Source of the DNA: Bythopirellula sp041737835
Lineage (GTDB): Bacteria; Planctomycetota; Planctomycetia; Pirellulales; Lacipirellulaceae
DNA length: 64,000 bases
Assembly: GCA_041737835.1 (NCBI GenBank)
Contig: JBGSQY010000040.1
Reading direction: 5' to 3' (one strand)
Numbering within the stretch: position 1 is the stretch's first letter; each line of letters opens with the position of its first letter. Made by a program: the position numbers and the translations under genes. Shown in pieces: positions 8,592 to 17,170 of the stretch. The notes under the pieces were generated by a model. The model saw only the letters and a program-made list of their open reading frames with translations. It ran no database searches and had not been told where the DNA came from.

Positions 8592-10187
8592 ATGAGCAAT
8601 CGATTTCGGATGGAACAGAGTATGCAAAGTTGGAATCAAGCGGTAATCACGGCATGCACTATTGGCATCGTCTTAGCAGCAGGCCACACGCAGGCAGCGG
8701 AATACTTCATCGCCCCAGGGGGCAGCAATTCCAACGGTGGCTCGATCGCAAGTCCATGGGGAACTTTCGACTTTGCCATCGATCAACTGAATCCCGGTGA
8801 CACACTGTTTGTACGGGGCGGCACTTACAACTTATCTAATCGAATCACTCTTAGTTCCGGCGACGGCGGAACTCTCAACAACCGTGTGAACATTTGGGCT
8901 TACGAAACAGCCGGAGTGATGGAAACGCCGATTCTCGATTTTGCTGGGATGTCGAATTCGCTCTGGGGGCAATCTGGTGGGCGCGGCATTCAGGTCAACG
9001 ATGGCATCGATTGGGTCCACATCAAAGGGCTCACAATTCAGAACGCCCGCGATAATGGGCTGCAAAGCCAGAGCGACAACAGTATCTTCGAGCGCATGAC
9101 CACCCGCTGGAACGGCGACAGTGGATTGCAGATTGACGGTTCATCCTCATACAACATCGTTCTCAACTCCGATTCGTATGAAAACTACGACCCTTCAGCT
9201 AACGGTGAAAACGCCGACGGCTTCGCGGTCAAATTCGCGGAACTCGGCCCCGGCAATGTCGTCCGCGGCAGTCGCGCCTGGGGGAACTCCGACGATGGTT
9301 GGGATATGTGGGAGAGCACAATTGGCGGTGTATTGGTCGAAGATTCTTGGAGCTTCGACAACGGCAAATTGTTACCGCGATTTCTCGCCGCCGACGCGCT
9401 GGAAGCCAACAATCTGAACGCCTCGAATTTCAACGGCGACGGGACTGGCTTCAAGTTGGGCCAGGACGGCGGTCGCCATATCCTCAATCGCGTGTTGGCC
9501 TGGGACAATCGGAACGGCATCGACGTCAACGGCAATGGTAATGGAGTGACGGTTAACAATTCCGTCGGCTATGACAACACGCGCAACTGGCTGTTTGATG
9601 AAACTTCGGCTGAAACTCTCAATCAGCATGTGCTCACGAACAACATCTCGTTCGCAGGAAGTTCTTCGGATACGTTTCAGTCGGGGGTGACTTCTTCGCA
9701 CAACACTTGGAACGGCATTCCCGTCAACGCCGCGGATTTTTTGTCTTTGGACGATTCCATTGCCCGTGGTCCTAGAAATCCCGACGGTAGCTTGCCGATC
9801 AGCAACTTCTTGCGTCTCTCCTCAGACAGCAATTTGATCGATGCCGGCATCGACGTGGGGCTACCTTTCAATGGCATCGCGCCGGATTTGGGAGCGTTTG
9901 AAACTTCACCCATTGTTCCCAACAACGCCGACTTCGATGGCGATGGCGACGTCGACGGCCGTGATTTTCTCATCTGGCAACGCGGCTTCGGCGGCCTCGC
10001 CACACTCGCCACCGGCGATGCCAACAGCGACGGCCAGGTGAATGAGCTCGATCTGGCAATCTGGCACGATCAGTTTGGCAATCCGCCGGAAGTCTCGGGC
10101 GTGACGGCCGTGCCGGAACCCGGCAGCATCGCCTTACTGGTACTGGCTTTGAGTTCGCTGGCCGCCATGCGGAGACGAATGGCGTGA
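8592..10187 (+). CDS. PL9-like parallel beta-helix lyase with dockerin-like and PEP-CTERM tail
   Basis: A 531-residue secreted protein. The reading frame has ATGs at 8592, 8610 and 8622; the last gives the most compact signal peptide (MQSWNQ to HTQAA). The mature start YFIAPGGSNSNGGSIASPWG and the segments NSDSYENYDPSANGENADGF and RAWGNSDDGWDMWE match the Asp-rich Ca-binding core of PL9 pectate lyases. A dockerin-like pair and a VPEPGS tail ending MRRRMA follow. It is probably an endo-acting polygalacturonate lyase. It follows the PL1-like gene by 2 bases and overlaps the esterase gene by 4, so all three should be co-translated. Confidence 0.88.
   Translation: MSNRFRMEQSMQSWNQAVITACTIGIVLAAGHTQAAEYFIAPGGSNSNGGSIASPWGTFDFAIDQLNPGDTLFVRGGTYNLSNRITLSSGDGGTLNNRVNIWAYETAGVMETPILDFAGMSNSLWGQSGGRGIQVNDGIDWVHIKGLTIQNARDNGLQSQSDNSIFERMTTRWNGDSGLQIDGSSSYNIVLNSDSYENYDPSANGENADGFAVKFAELGPGNVVRGSRAWGNSDDGWDMWESTIGGVLVEDSWSFDNGKLLPRFLAADALEANNLNASNFNGDGTGFKLGQDGGRHILNRVLAWDNRNGIDVNGNGNGVTVNNSVGYDNTRNWLFDETSAETLNQHVLTNNISFAGSSSDTFQSGVTSSHNTWNGIPVNAADFLSLDDSIARGPRNPDGSLPISNFLRLSSDSNLIDAGIDVGLPFNGIAPDLGAFETSPIVPNNADFDGDGDVDGRDFLIWQRGFGGLATLATGDANSDGQVNELDLAIWHDQFGNPPEVSGVTAVPEPGSIALLVLALSSLAAMRRRMA
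9925..10127 (+). repeat. Duplicated dockerin/PEP-CTERM-encoding module, copy 2
   Basis: Direct copy of 8332-8535, about 1.6 kb downstream, differing at scattered mostly third-codon positions. See the first copy for extent. Confidence 0.85.
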
Positions 10188-10945
10188 ATCGCTTGGGAAT
10201 GTTGTTGGCGATCGCAATTCAATTTTTTGTCTGCTTTGTCGTACATGCCGACGAACCCAAACCGACAATTCACCTTGTTGGCGATTCGACGATGGCCGAC
10301 AAACCTAAGCTGGAACTTCCTGAACGGGGATGGGGACAACTGTTTCGCGAGTTTGTTTTGCCGTCGGCCAACATCGAAAACCATGCGGTCAACGGGCGGA
10401 GCACAAAATCTTTTATCGATGAAGGGCGTTGGCAGAAAGTCGCCGATCGGATCAAACCGGGCGATTGGGTGATTTTTCAGTTCGGGCACAACGACGAAAA
10501 AGAGTTGGATCCCACCCGTTTTACTCGCCCGCATAAGGAATACAGCGACAACTTACGCCAATTCCTCCGCGAAGCCAGGGCAGGGGGTGCAACACCCGTA
10601 TTGGCAACGCCCGTCGCGCGTCGTAAGTGGCTCGACGGCAAACTGGTCCCGACGCATGGCGATTATCCCGCGGCAATGCGTAAGATTGCATATGAAGAAG
10701 CTGTGCCACTGCTCGAACTCATGCGACGGACCGCCGAAATTGAGTCGCAGCTGGGCGAAGCAAAGTCCAAGCAGCTGCATCTCTGGTTTTCACCCGGTGA
10801 GCATCCGGAACTTCCCCAGGGGCTAGCCGACGATACGCATTACTCGGAATTCGGGGCGCGGAGGGTTGCTAAACTCGCTGTCGAAGAAATCCAACGCCTC
10901 AAATTGCCGCTAGCCAAACACTTGCGAACACCGAGTGATCAATAA
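10184..10945 (+). CDS. Rhamnogalacturonan acetylesterase-like SGNH hydrolase
   Basis: A 253-residue secreted esterase of the GDSL/SGNH superfamily. Signal peptide to about residue 22 (VVHADEP). Block I is HLVGDSTMAD (catalytic Ser), block II has NHAVNGRS (Gly/Asn oxyanion), block III is FQFGHNDEKE, and block V is LADDTHYSEFGA (Asp-x-x-His). These match rhamnogalacturonan acetylesterases, which remove acetyl groups from pectin so that lyases can act. The start is GTG, overlapping the preceding stop as GTGA; an in-frame ATG at 10199 would also leave a signal peptide. The 3' end overlaps the convergent copper-protein gene by 7 bases. Confidence 0.9.
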   Translation: MNRLGMLLAIAIQFFVCFVVHADEPKPTIHLVGDSTMADKPKLELPERGWGQLFREFVLPSANIENHAVNGRSTKSFIDEGRWQKVADRIKPGDWVIFQFGHNDEKELDPTRFTRPHKEYSDNLRQFLREARAGGATPVLATPVARRKWLDGKLVPTHGDYPAAMRKIAYEEAVPLLELMRRTAEIESQLGEAKSKQLHLWFSPGEHPELPQGLADDTHYSEFGARRVAKLAVEEIQRLKLPLAKHLRTPSDQ

Positions 10946-12783
10946 GTCTTACCGAAGTCGACTTCTTCGTATTTCACCCGCAGGTTGAGCATTTCTTGCT
11001 CGGACTTCAATCCAAACCGCACTAACTTTTCGGGGTCGGGGTTGTTGGGGTTGTAGTGCGAATTGTCGAAGTGCGTCACCGAGTACAGCGCATCTCCCGC
11101 CTTGAGCCGGATCGGGTTCACGAACTCATACGTCCGCTGCCAGTTGGTGTCGTACGCGGGGACCTTCAAAATCAGCTCCCGTTTTTCCTCGGGGGTACCC
11201 GGATTGGTCGCTTTGTAGAGCAAAAAGTCCTTGCCTCGGAAGTGCATGTGCGGGGCCAAGGCATGAATCAAGACGTCGGTGGGGAACTGATAATAATTCG
11301 CCTTTCCGTAGTGCATGTCATGTGGCCGCAGGCGGATGTCCTTGCGATTGAAAACCTTGGTCTCTAACACGTGCTCGGGCTTTTGCTCGGCCCATTTGAT
11401 GCTCATCCGCGAAACGTCGGATTCCTCGGCCTGCCCAGTGGGGGTGTAGTGCATCTCGAAGAACAAATCGTGCCCCGCCGGCAGCCGCAAGGCATAACCT
11501 TCTGGGTAGATCCGCGAGTTGAACGGATCGCCGGCAACGTAGTCTCCAATCTTCTTTACCTTGTCGCCGGTGAGTCCATACAACTCGAACATCGCCTTGG
11601 TGGCTTCTAACTGCTTGTCGCTATGCGGACCGACGATCGCGCCGATATGGTGCACGACGGCTTTATTCCCCGGCTTCAGCTCGATCGCTTGAATGTAGCG
11701 ATCTTCAGCAAAGTTGGCTTTGATGCGATAGAACTGGTATTCGTCTAAGCGGAATCGCGGCACGACATACGGTTCTTCCATCTCAAACACGAAGTCGGGT
11801 GTCCCGATGGCCCATTCGTCGGGGCTCGGCCACTTACGTGGTTCTGGGGCATCGGCCGGATCACCCGCGGGGCAATCCGCCGCGACCCAGGCCCGGAACA
11901 TGTTGATCTGGTCGTCCGTCAAACGGACGTCGTGTTGAAAGCCGCCGTTGTTGGGATCGGTAATGCCATGCCAGGGGGGCATGATCCGATTCTCGATCCG
12001 GCTCAGCATGACCTGGCTCATCCCCGCGACGGTTTCATAAGAATCGAAAGCGCTGAACAACTCCGCCCCCGACTCGCCTGCCCGGTGGCAACTCACACAG
12101 TTGTCTTGCACCAGCCGGGCAATTTCTTTGTGATAGGTAACCCCAGCATGTTTGCTCAAATCGCGGACCGTCTTCTTGGCGATGTCGCAACCCGAGGCCG
12201 CGGTTTCAGCGATCGGAGCTTTTTCGTTTTTCACAAATGCAGCCAAGGCGTCGGCAAGATAATTCTGCTTGCTCTGCGAACTCCCGCCCCCGAACCACAT
12301 GCCGTTGACCTGCCCGCGGTAAAAGATTTTGTTGGGATCAAAACCTTCGCGGGTATCGAGCACCACCACTTGGGGGGTTTTTGTTAGCCCCAACTGTTCG
12401 TGCCAGGGGTTCGCTTCGTCGTCTTTGAACACGGGAAACATCAACTCGTTGTCGAGCGCGTACTCGGCGATTTTCGCGATTTCGTCGTTACCGTTGGTGA
12501 ACAGCCCGATGAATTGGATCCCCGCCTCGTCGTACTGCTTTTGCAGCTCGTTCAGGTTGGGGACCAACCTCCGCACGAGTGGGCACTGCGTCGAAAAGGT
12601 CACCACCACCAGCGCCTGGTTCTTCTTGCTGGGGTAGTTGTAGGTCAACTGCTCCGGCACGCGGGTGTCGCCCCACCGACCCGTGAGTTCGGGGGGGGCA
12701 GCCGCCTGCGTCCTTGCGATTGTGAAAACCATCACAATCGTCAGAAGCGGTATGGCATGTCGTAGAAGGAATTTCTTACTCAT
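10939..12783 (-). CDS. Redoxin / c-type haem / copper monooxygenase-like fusion protein
   Basis: A 614-residue exported protein. A signal peptide (to about residue 27) is followed by a thioredoxin-like domain at about 30-185 whose active site reads TQCPLVRR, keeping one Cys (67) and lacking the second of CxxC. A c-type haem site CVSCH (229-233) with MPPWH as possible axial ligand comes next. About 340-610 resembles the PHM/DBH copper type II ascorbate-dependent monooxygenase fold: HH at 378-379, HYT at 445, PHMH at 511-514 and a late EQEM Met. Family knowledge suggests oxygen activation by two coppers; substrate is unknown. It is transcribed against the pectin operon. Confidence 0.82.
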   Translation of the reverse strand: MSKKFLLRHAIPLLTIVMVFTIARTQAAAPPELTGRWGDTRVPEQLTYNYPSKKNQALVVVTFSTQCPLVRRLVPNLNELQKQYDEAGIQFIGLFTNGNDEIAKIAEYALDNELMFPVFKDDEANPWHEQLGLTKTPQVVVLDTREGFDPNKIFYRGQVNGMWFGGGSSQSKQNYLADALAAFVKNEKAPIAETAASGCDIAKKTVRDLSKHAGVTYHKEIARLVQDNCVSCHRAGESGAELFSAFDSYETVAGMSQVMLSRIENRIMPPWHGITDPNNGGFQHDVRLTDDQINMFRAWVAADCPAGDPADAPEPRKWPSPDEWAIGTPDFVFEMEEPYVVPRFRLDEYQFYRIKANFAEDRYIQAIELKPGNKAVVHHIGAIVGPHSDKQLEATKAMFELYGLTGDKVKKIGDYVAGDPFNSRIYPEGYALRLPAGHDLFFEMHYTPTGQAEESDVSRMSIKWAEQKPEHVLETKVFNRKDIRLRPHDMHYGKANYYQFPTDVLIHALAPHMHFRGKDFLLYKATNPGTPEEKRELILKVPAYDTNWQRTYEFVNPIRLKAGDALYSVTHFDNSHYNPNNPDPEKLVRFGLKSEQEMLNLRVKYEEVDFGKTY

Positions 12784-13151
12784 TTTTGGCCAACCTTATT
12801 AGCACTGCGTGTTCCCGCTAATCACAATGAAGATTAATTGCAACCTATGTTTCCACAAGAAAACGTACCGCGGTCATTGTGATCAGGGTATCTGCAACAG
12901 AAAAACATACGGCACGGGAAGTGCCGAATCTTAAACGCAAGTTGGATTCGAATGTTTTTGTGGAATTGACCACTTAGGTGCCATATGTCGCAAATGCCAA
13001 GGACACAAGGAGCCAACTGCCGATGTAATGCTAAACATCGCAGTTGATAGCGGAGGAATCACTTAATTGGTGGCTGGACAACCAGAGTTGACTCATGCCG
13101 GCCACCAGTACCTAGCTGGACAGGAAAAACGAAACCTAACCAGCACGCCGC
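12784..13151. other. Intergenic stretch between divergent genes with a 10-bp inverted repeat
   Basis: 368 bases with no supported gene. ATCACAATGA (12821-12830) recurs in inverted orientation as TCATTGTGAT (12874-12883), 43 bases apart, about 40 bases before the start of the fusion gene. This could be a pair of operator half-sites; otherwise nothing is seen. Confidence 0.45.
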
Positions 13152-15206
13152 TTGGAACTCATTGATATGTATTGCACCATTGCCCGCCTGCTCATGAGAA
13201 GCTCCCTCCTTCTCATTCTTGGCACAATAATTTTCGGGGGCCAGTCTCTGGCTCAAGAACTCAGCGATCCGCGCGCCATTCTCGACGGTGCGGAAGAAAA
13301 GTTCGCCGCCCCCCCAGTTTCGTGGTTCTACGAAACCCAAGATGCTCTCCAGGCCGAAATGCAAACCGTCGCCGCCGCGCTCGAAGCCCAGGGCTCGGCC
13401 TATGCGGATCCCTGGAAAGAGCATCTCCGCTGGTCGTTGCTAGAAAAGAACTTAGTGCCGCTCAGCCAGATCAATCTCGCAGAAATTGAGCTCGCCCGCC
13501 GGTGGATGTATTCCAACCGCAAAGGGATGGAACTTCCGTTTTACGCTAATTTGCGCGAAAAAACCGACGCCTATCTCGATGCGGCTTATACCCTGTCGCA
13601 ATCCGACTTACAGCAGCAATTCAATGCCCAAGTTGCGACCGCTCGCCAGCAAATTTCCGACTTGTTGGACAATCCAACCGACGCCGAAGCCGCGGCCTTG
13701 GGACGCACGTTGGGATGGCTGGAACGAACGAAACAACTCACGACCGAAGTGGCCGCTTTGCGGGCCCAGCTTTCGCACCCCAACGCACAGGTTCTTGTCG
13801 GCAAAAATTTGGTCTTCAATTTCATGTCGACGCAAAGCCCCGAGGTCAAGCAATCCCTGCCCGTGGCCGACAGCGGCGAAGCGCCCCCCACGCGGCGGTT
13901 TCAAATCCCGCGCATGGTTCATGTCCGCGGCACGGCCCACACCGTGGGGGAGATCTCGCTGGAACTCGTCCCCAATGATCTCCAAGCGGAGCTCAGCATC
14001 GTTTACAACGGCGAAGTCGATTCGCATTGCCATGCCGATGCGGGGCCAGTGACGTTTAACATCCGCACGATCGGCCCGATGAAGGCCAGCAAGCCGGTCA
14101 CCTTCGGACCCACGGGAATCGAAATGGGCGAAACATCCATTCACCCCCGCGTGCGAACCCGCGTCACGAATATCAACGCCGATAATTTCCTCATTCAACG
14201 AATGGGCGAACGTCGCATTAACGATCCCGAGAATAAAACGCACATCAGCAAACGGGCCCGCCAAAAGGCCGTCCAGGTGCTGGAAAACGAAATGGACGAG
14301 AAGGTCGGCGAGGCCATCGACGAAATCAAGGCCGAGATCGCCCGCATGCAGGGCAACGCCAGCGAATTTGGCGACGTCTTTGCTCCCGTGGTTCGCGAAG
14401 GGGCCCGCCCCTTTTTCCATAGCACGGCTTCCGCGCCCGATGCGATTGCCGCGAATATCATGTCGCAACGCCGCGAGCAATTCGGCGCGGCCACGCCATG
14501 CCCGCTCGACTTTACTGAAGGCGACGTTCGTTTCCGCATGCACGTGTCGTTTCTCAACAACATGATGGAAACCATCATGGCGGGAAAAATGTTCACCGAC
14601 CAGTACTTCATGCAGTACGCCAAAGTCCTGCAACCGACGTTGCCGCTCGACTTGATGGTCCATGCCCGTACGCCACGTTGGGCAATCATTGCCGCCAAGC
14701 CGCGTCCCCTCGAATTGAGCATTCCGGCACCGAATCAATTTCAGTTCGCGCTCAACATTGCTTCACTCGAAGTCGATGGCGAAAAGTTCAACGAACCCAC
14801 TACTGCCACGGTTCGCTACGAGCTCGTGAAGAATGAATTCGATGAATACTATTTAGAACGCACGGCCGACGTGCAGCTCGATTCCAGCTTACCGACGGCC
14901 CAACGCGAATTCTTGCATAAGAAGTTGAGTGCCTTCTTCGCCCCTGTGCTCGATGCGGGCGGCGTTTCCATCCCTGAAGGGGGTTCACTCGGTTCGCTCA
15001 GCACACTGCAATTCCTGGGCGTGCAGGCCGACCAGGATTGGCTGGTCGTGGGCGTGAATGTTCCCAAGGAATTTGTCGACAATGTGATGAAAGCCCAGGA
15101 CGCCGACCCCGCAGCCCCAGTCGATCCCGATGCCCCTGTGGAATTGGTGCTACCCCCGCCGTTCGCCACCGACAGCGCCTTGAGCGGCTATCCCACCACT
15201 CCTTAG
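13152..15206 (+). CDS. Conserved secreted protein of unknown function
   Basis: A 684-residue protein I do not recognise. A signal peptide (MRSSLLLILG to SLAQ) fits best if translation starts at the ATG at 13194; ATGs at 13152 and 13167 add residues ahead of it. The first 200 mature residues are helical with Ala/Glu/Gln heptad-like runs (AEMQTVAAALEAQ; VATARQQISDLL). The remainder is beta-rich and includes SIVYNGEVDSHCHADAGPVTF, then a charged helix KAVQVLENEMDEKVGEAIDEI. The C-terminus is Pro/Ala/Asp-rich. No catalytic motif is evident; it may be a periplasmic structural protein. Confidence 0.75.
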   Translation: MELIDMYCTIARLLMRSSLLLILGTIIFGGQSLAQELSDPRAILDGAEEKFAAPPVSWFYETQDALQAEMQTVAAALEAQGSAYADPWKEHLRWSLLEKNLVPLSQINLAEIELARRWMYSNRKGMELPFYANLREKTDAYLDAAYTLSQSDLQQQFNAQVATARQQISDLLDNPTDAEAAALGRTLGWLERTKQLTTEVAALRAQLSHPNAQVLVGKNLVFNFMSTQSPEVKQSLPVADSGEAPPTRRFQIPRMVHVRGTAHTVGEISLELVPNDLQAELSIVYNGEVDSHCHADAGPVTFNIRTIGPMKASKPVTFGPTGIEMGETSIHPRVRTRVTNINADNFLIQRMGERRINDPENKTHISKRARQKAVQVLENEMDEKVGEAIDEIKAEIARMQGNASEFGDVFAPVVREGARPFFHSTASAPDAIAANIMSQRREQFGAATPCPLDFTEGDVRFRMHVSFLNNMMETIMAGKMFTDQYFMQYAKVLQPTLPLDLMVHARTPRWAIIAAKPRPLELSIPAPNQFQFALNIASLEVDGEKFNEPTTATVRYELVKNEFDEYYLERTADVQLDSSLPTAQREFLHKKLSAFFAPVLDAGGVSIPEGGSLGSLSTLQFLGVQADQDWLVVGVNVPKEFVDNVMKAQDADPAAPVDPDAPVELVLPPPFATDSALSGYPTTP

Positions 15207-15352
15207 TCGCTCCCACCAGCCGATTGTACCGATAAGTCCGACCATGCCGCCGGGCATCTTCGCACCACTTCTCCACAGTCTGCGCGATCGCGACCTATCG
15301 TTTACCTGGAGAGCATTGCGCGCGTCCGTTTCCTTGATACGAGGAATATTCC

Positions 15353-15517
15353 ATGAAATACATCTACGAAGCACAAGCCTGGCTGGTTTCTATCAAAGGT
15401 GAAACGTGGCAATGGTTCTCCGGACTCAGCCAACAAGAATGGATGGTCGTCCTGGGAATTGTCTGCGTCCTCGGCTTTTTTTGTATGCGGGGCTTCAGCC
15501 AACGTGGCACGCTTTAG
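15353..15517 (+). CDS. Small single-span membrane protein (54 aa)
   Basis: A short gene starting ATG-AAA-TAC with a GAGGAAT ribosome site 6 bases upstream and ending 9 bases before the degenerate GGDEF gene. The product has an aromatic-rich N-terminal half (ETWQWFSGLSQQEW) and one hydrophobic helix (MVVLGIVCVLGFFCMRGF). The tight spacing suggests co-transcription with, and perhaps membrane partnership to, the downstream protein. I know no family for it. Confidence 0.65.
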   Translation: MKYIYEAQAWLVSIKGETWQWFSGLSQQEWMVVLGIVCVLGFFCMRGFSQRGTL

Positions 15518-15526
15518 GACAACACT

Positions 15527-16498
15527 ATGTTGACAGTCCCGCCCATTCACTTCGCGTTCCTCGAAACTCTGCACTGGGGGCTCGTCGACACCGGCGCGCT
15601 CGCCGCGATTGCTCTGATTGGCTACCTCTTCGGCCATCGCACCCGTGCCACGGCTGAGCAACCGATTGATAATCAACTACAACTCGAACTCTCGCGAGCC
15701 TCGCAAATCGCACGGGAAATGCAACAAATTGCCAACCGCATTCTCGATGACGTCGCGAACCATCAAACTAATATCGCGCAGTTCAAATCGCGGCTTGATG
15801 ACGTGCAGCACGGCACGACGAATTCCGGCTGGCAAATTCTTAGCCAAGAAGCCGAAACGCTGCTCACGCCGACGATGAAGCTCGCCACGAATTTATCGCT
15901 CGCCTATGACGATCTCCGCAAGCAAACATCGCAACTGATGGTGTTTACCGGCTCACGCACTGACCAGGAAACTGGCTTACGCAATCGCCGCGCGATGGAA
16001 GAACAGCTTTCCGTTTTACTGTCAAATCACTCCGTGGATTCTAACCGCTTTGCGATTGCGCTCTTTTGCGTCGGCAATGCCGCTCACGAAGTGACCAAAG
16101 CCCAAATCGGCGCGATGGCCGGATTGTTAGAAAATACAGCCCGTGATACCGACGTCGTGGCCCGCTACAGTCCCGACGAGTTCGTCGTGCTGATGCCACA
16201 AACGAGTCTCGCCGGGGCGACGATTTTCGCACAACGCCTGCTCGACGTAGCCCATCAAGAACTTGGCCTGCTTGTGTTCGGCGGGATCGTCGAAGCGCAA
16301 GAGGAAGACGCGCCCGAAAAACTTTTGAGCCGCGCTGATTCGGCCTTGTATAGCGCTCGCAGCGAAGGCGAAAGCTGCCTTTACCAGCACACCGGCAAGT
16401 CGATTCGTCCCTACGATACCAAACCCGCTATCGACACCGCCGACCTATCTATTGGCGCTCCTGCCGAATTACAGGAACCGGTTGAAATTACGTACTAA
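15527..16498 (+). CDS. Membrane-anchored protein with degenerate GGDEF domain
   Basis: A 323-residue protein with one N-terminal membrane helix (DTGALAAIALIGYLFG), a helical linker of about 110 residues and a GGDEF fold at about 145-300. The entry motif (TDQETGLRNRRAMEEQL) is well kept, but the catalytic GG(D/E)EF signature reads SPDEF, having lost both glycines. The domain should therefore not make cyclic-di-GMP; such domains usually bind GTP or serve as protein contacts. The 54-residue membrane protein just upstream is probably in the same operon. Confidence 0.85.
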   Translation: MLTVPPIHFAFLETLHWGLVDTGALAAIALIGYLFGHRTRATAEQPIDNQLQLELSRASQIAREMQQIANRILDDVANHQTNIAQFKSRLDDVQHGTTNSGWQILSQEAETLLTPTMKLATNLSLAYDDLRKQTSQLMVFTGSRTDQETGLRNRRAMEEQLSVLLSNHSVDSNRFAIALFCVGNAAHEVTKAQIGAMAGLLENTARDTDVVARYSPDEFVVLMPQTSLAGATIFAQRLLDVAHQELGLLVFGGIVEAQEEDAPEKLLSRADSALYSARSEGESCLYQHTGKSIRPYDTKPAIDTADLSIGAPAELQEPVEITY

Positions 16499-16657
16499 TT
16501 CGCGGCTTTCTCATCACAAATCTCGCCATCCAGTAAGCAAGCCCAACAGCAACTTACTTATTTTTCCACAATCAATCTTGTCAGAAATAGCGTGAATTTC
16601 TCCAGCAAGTTGACGGTCATTGTGGCAATGAATTAAACTTACTTGGAGCGTGGGCGA

Positions 16658-16700
16658 GACATCCTTCGCGACCGCTGAGTCGGCCCTTCGCTAGGATGTC
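16658..16700 (+). promoter_or_regulatory. Inverted repeat in the leader of the 107-aa gene
   Basis: GACATCCT (16658-16665) pairs with AGGATGTC (16693-16700) across a 27-base interior, about 57 bases before the start codon at 16757. It may be a 5' leader stem-loop or an operator. The rest of the 16499-16756 spacer shows nothing else. Confidence 0.4.
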
Positions 16701-16756
16701 CGACAAGCTAAGCCGTTCTGTTTCCCTTCTCAAGTCCGTATGCAAAGGAGATCGCC

Positions 16757-17080
16757 ATGCCACTCTTTGAGGTTGAAACGGATAGTCACATCATTATCAC
16801 TTGGGCCCAGGACAACGACGAAGCTTCGGCCGTCGTGACCGATGCCTATCCCAATGATTCTGTCATTCGCATGACGAAGCGACCCCGCGATACGTGGGTC
16901 ATCTCCAAGAGCGCGCTAGGCCTGTCGGGCTCGTTCGACATTTGTCACACCGCGCGCGACTGCTTATCGAAGGCCGAAGGAGACAAGGTGCATGCCATTC
17001 GTCTTTATATGCACGAAACAGGCTCTGACCTCGAGCAAGCTCGCAAAGTGATCGAATCCAACATGGTCATGGGCTGGTAA
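16757..17080 (+). CDS. Small protein of unknown function (107 aa)
   Basis: A well-formed gene with an AAAGGAGA ribosome site ideally spaced before the ATG. The product is soluble, with no signal peptide. It starts with a beta strand pair (PLFEVETDSHIIITWAQD), has a central RMTKRPRDTWVISKS segment and ends in a helix (GSDLEQARKVIESNMVMGW). The two Cys (ICHTARDC) are spaced CxxxxxC. It stands alone, with a palindromic repeat after it. I do not recognise a family. Confidence 0.75.
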   Translation: MPLFEVETDSHIIITWAQDNDEASAVVTDAYPNDSVIRMTKRPRDTWVISKSALGLSGSFDICHTARDCLSKAEGDKVHAIRLYMHETGSDLEQARKVIESNMVMGW

Positions 17081-17113
17081 GAACCAGCATCTGACCTTGT
17101 CGTTGCATCATGG

Positions 17114-17141
17114 GGTGCCACTGCTGGCTTACCCAGCAGTG
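17114..17141. repeat. Palindromic repeat (TGCCACTGCTGG family), copy 1
   Basis: 28 bases, GGTGCCACTGCTGG then CTTACCCAGCAGTG, containing the palindrome CACTGCTGG/CCAGCAGTG. A second copy at 18511-18538 differs at one base. Both lie just beyond gene 3' ends. Confidence 0.85.
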
Positions 17142-17170
17142 TTTCCACACGCTAAGAACGCGATCCACGT

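Noticed and set aside
13608..14738. 376-codon minus-strand frame inside the 684-residue secreted protein
   Set aside because: Antisense to a protein with a signal peptide and consistent codon use; composition is shadow-like.
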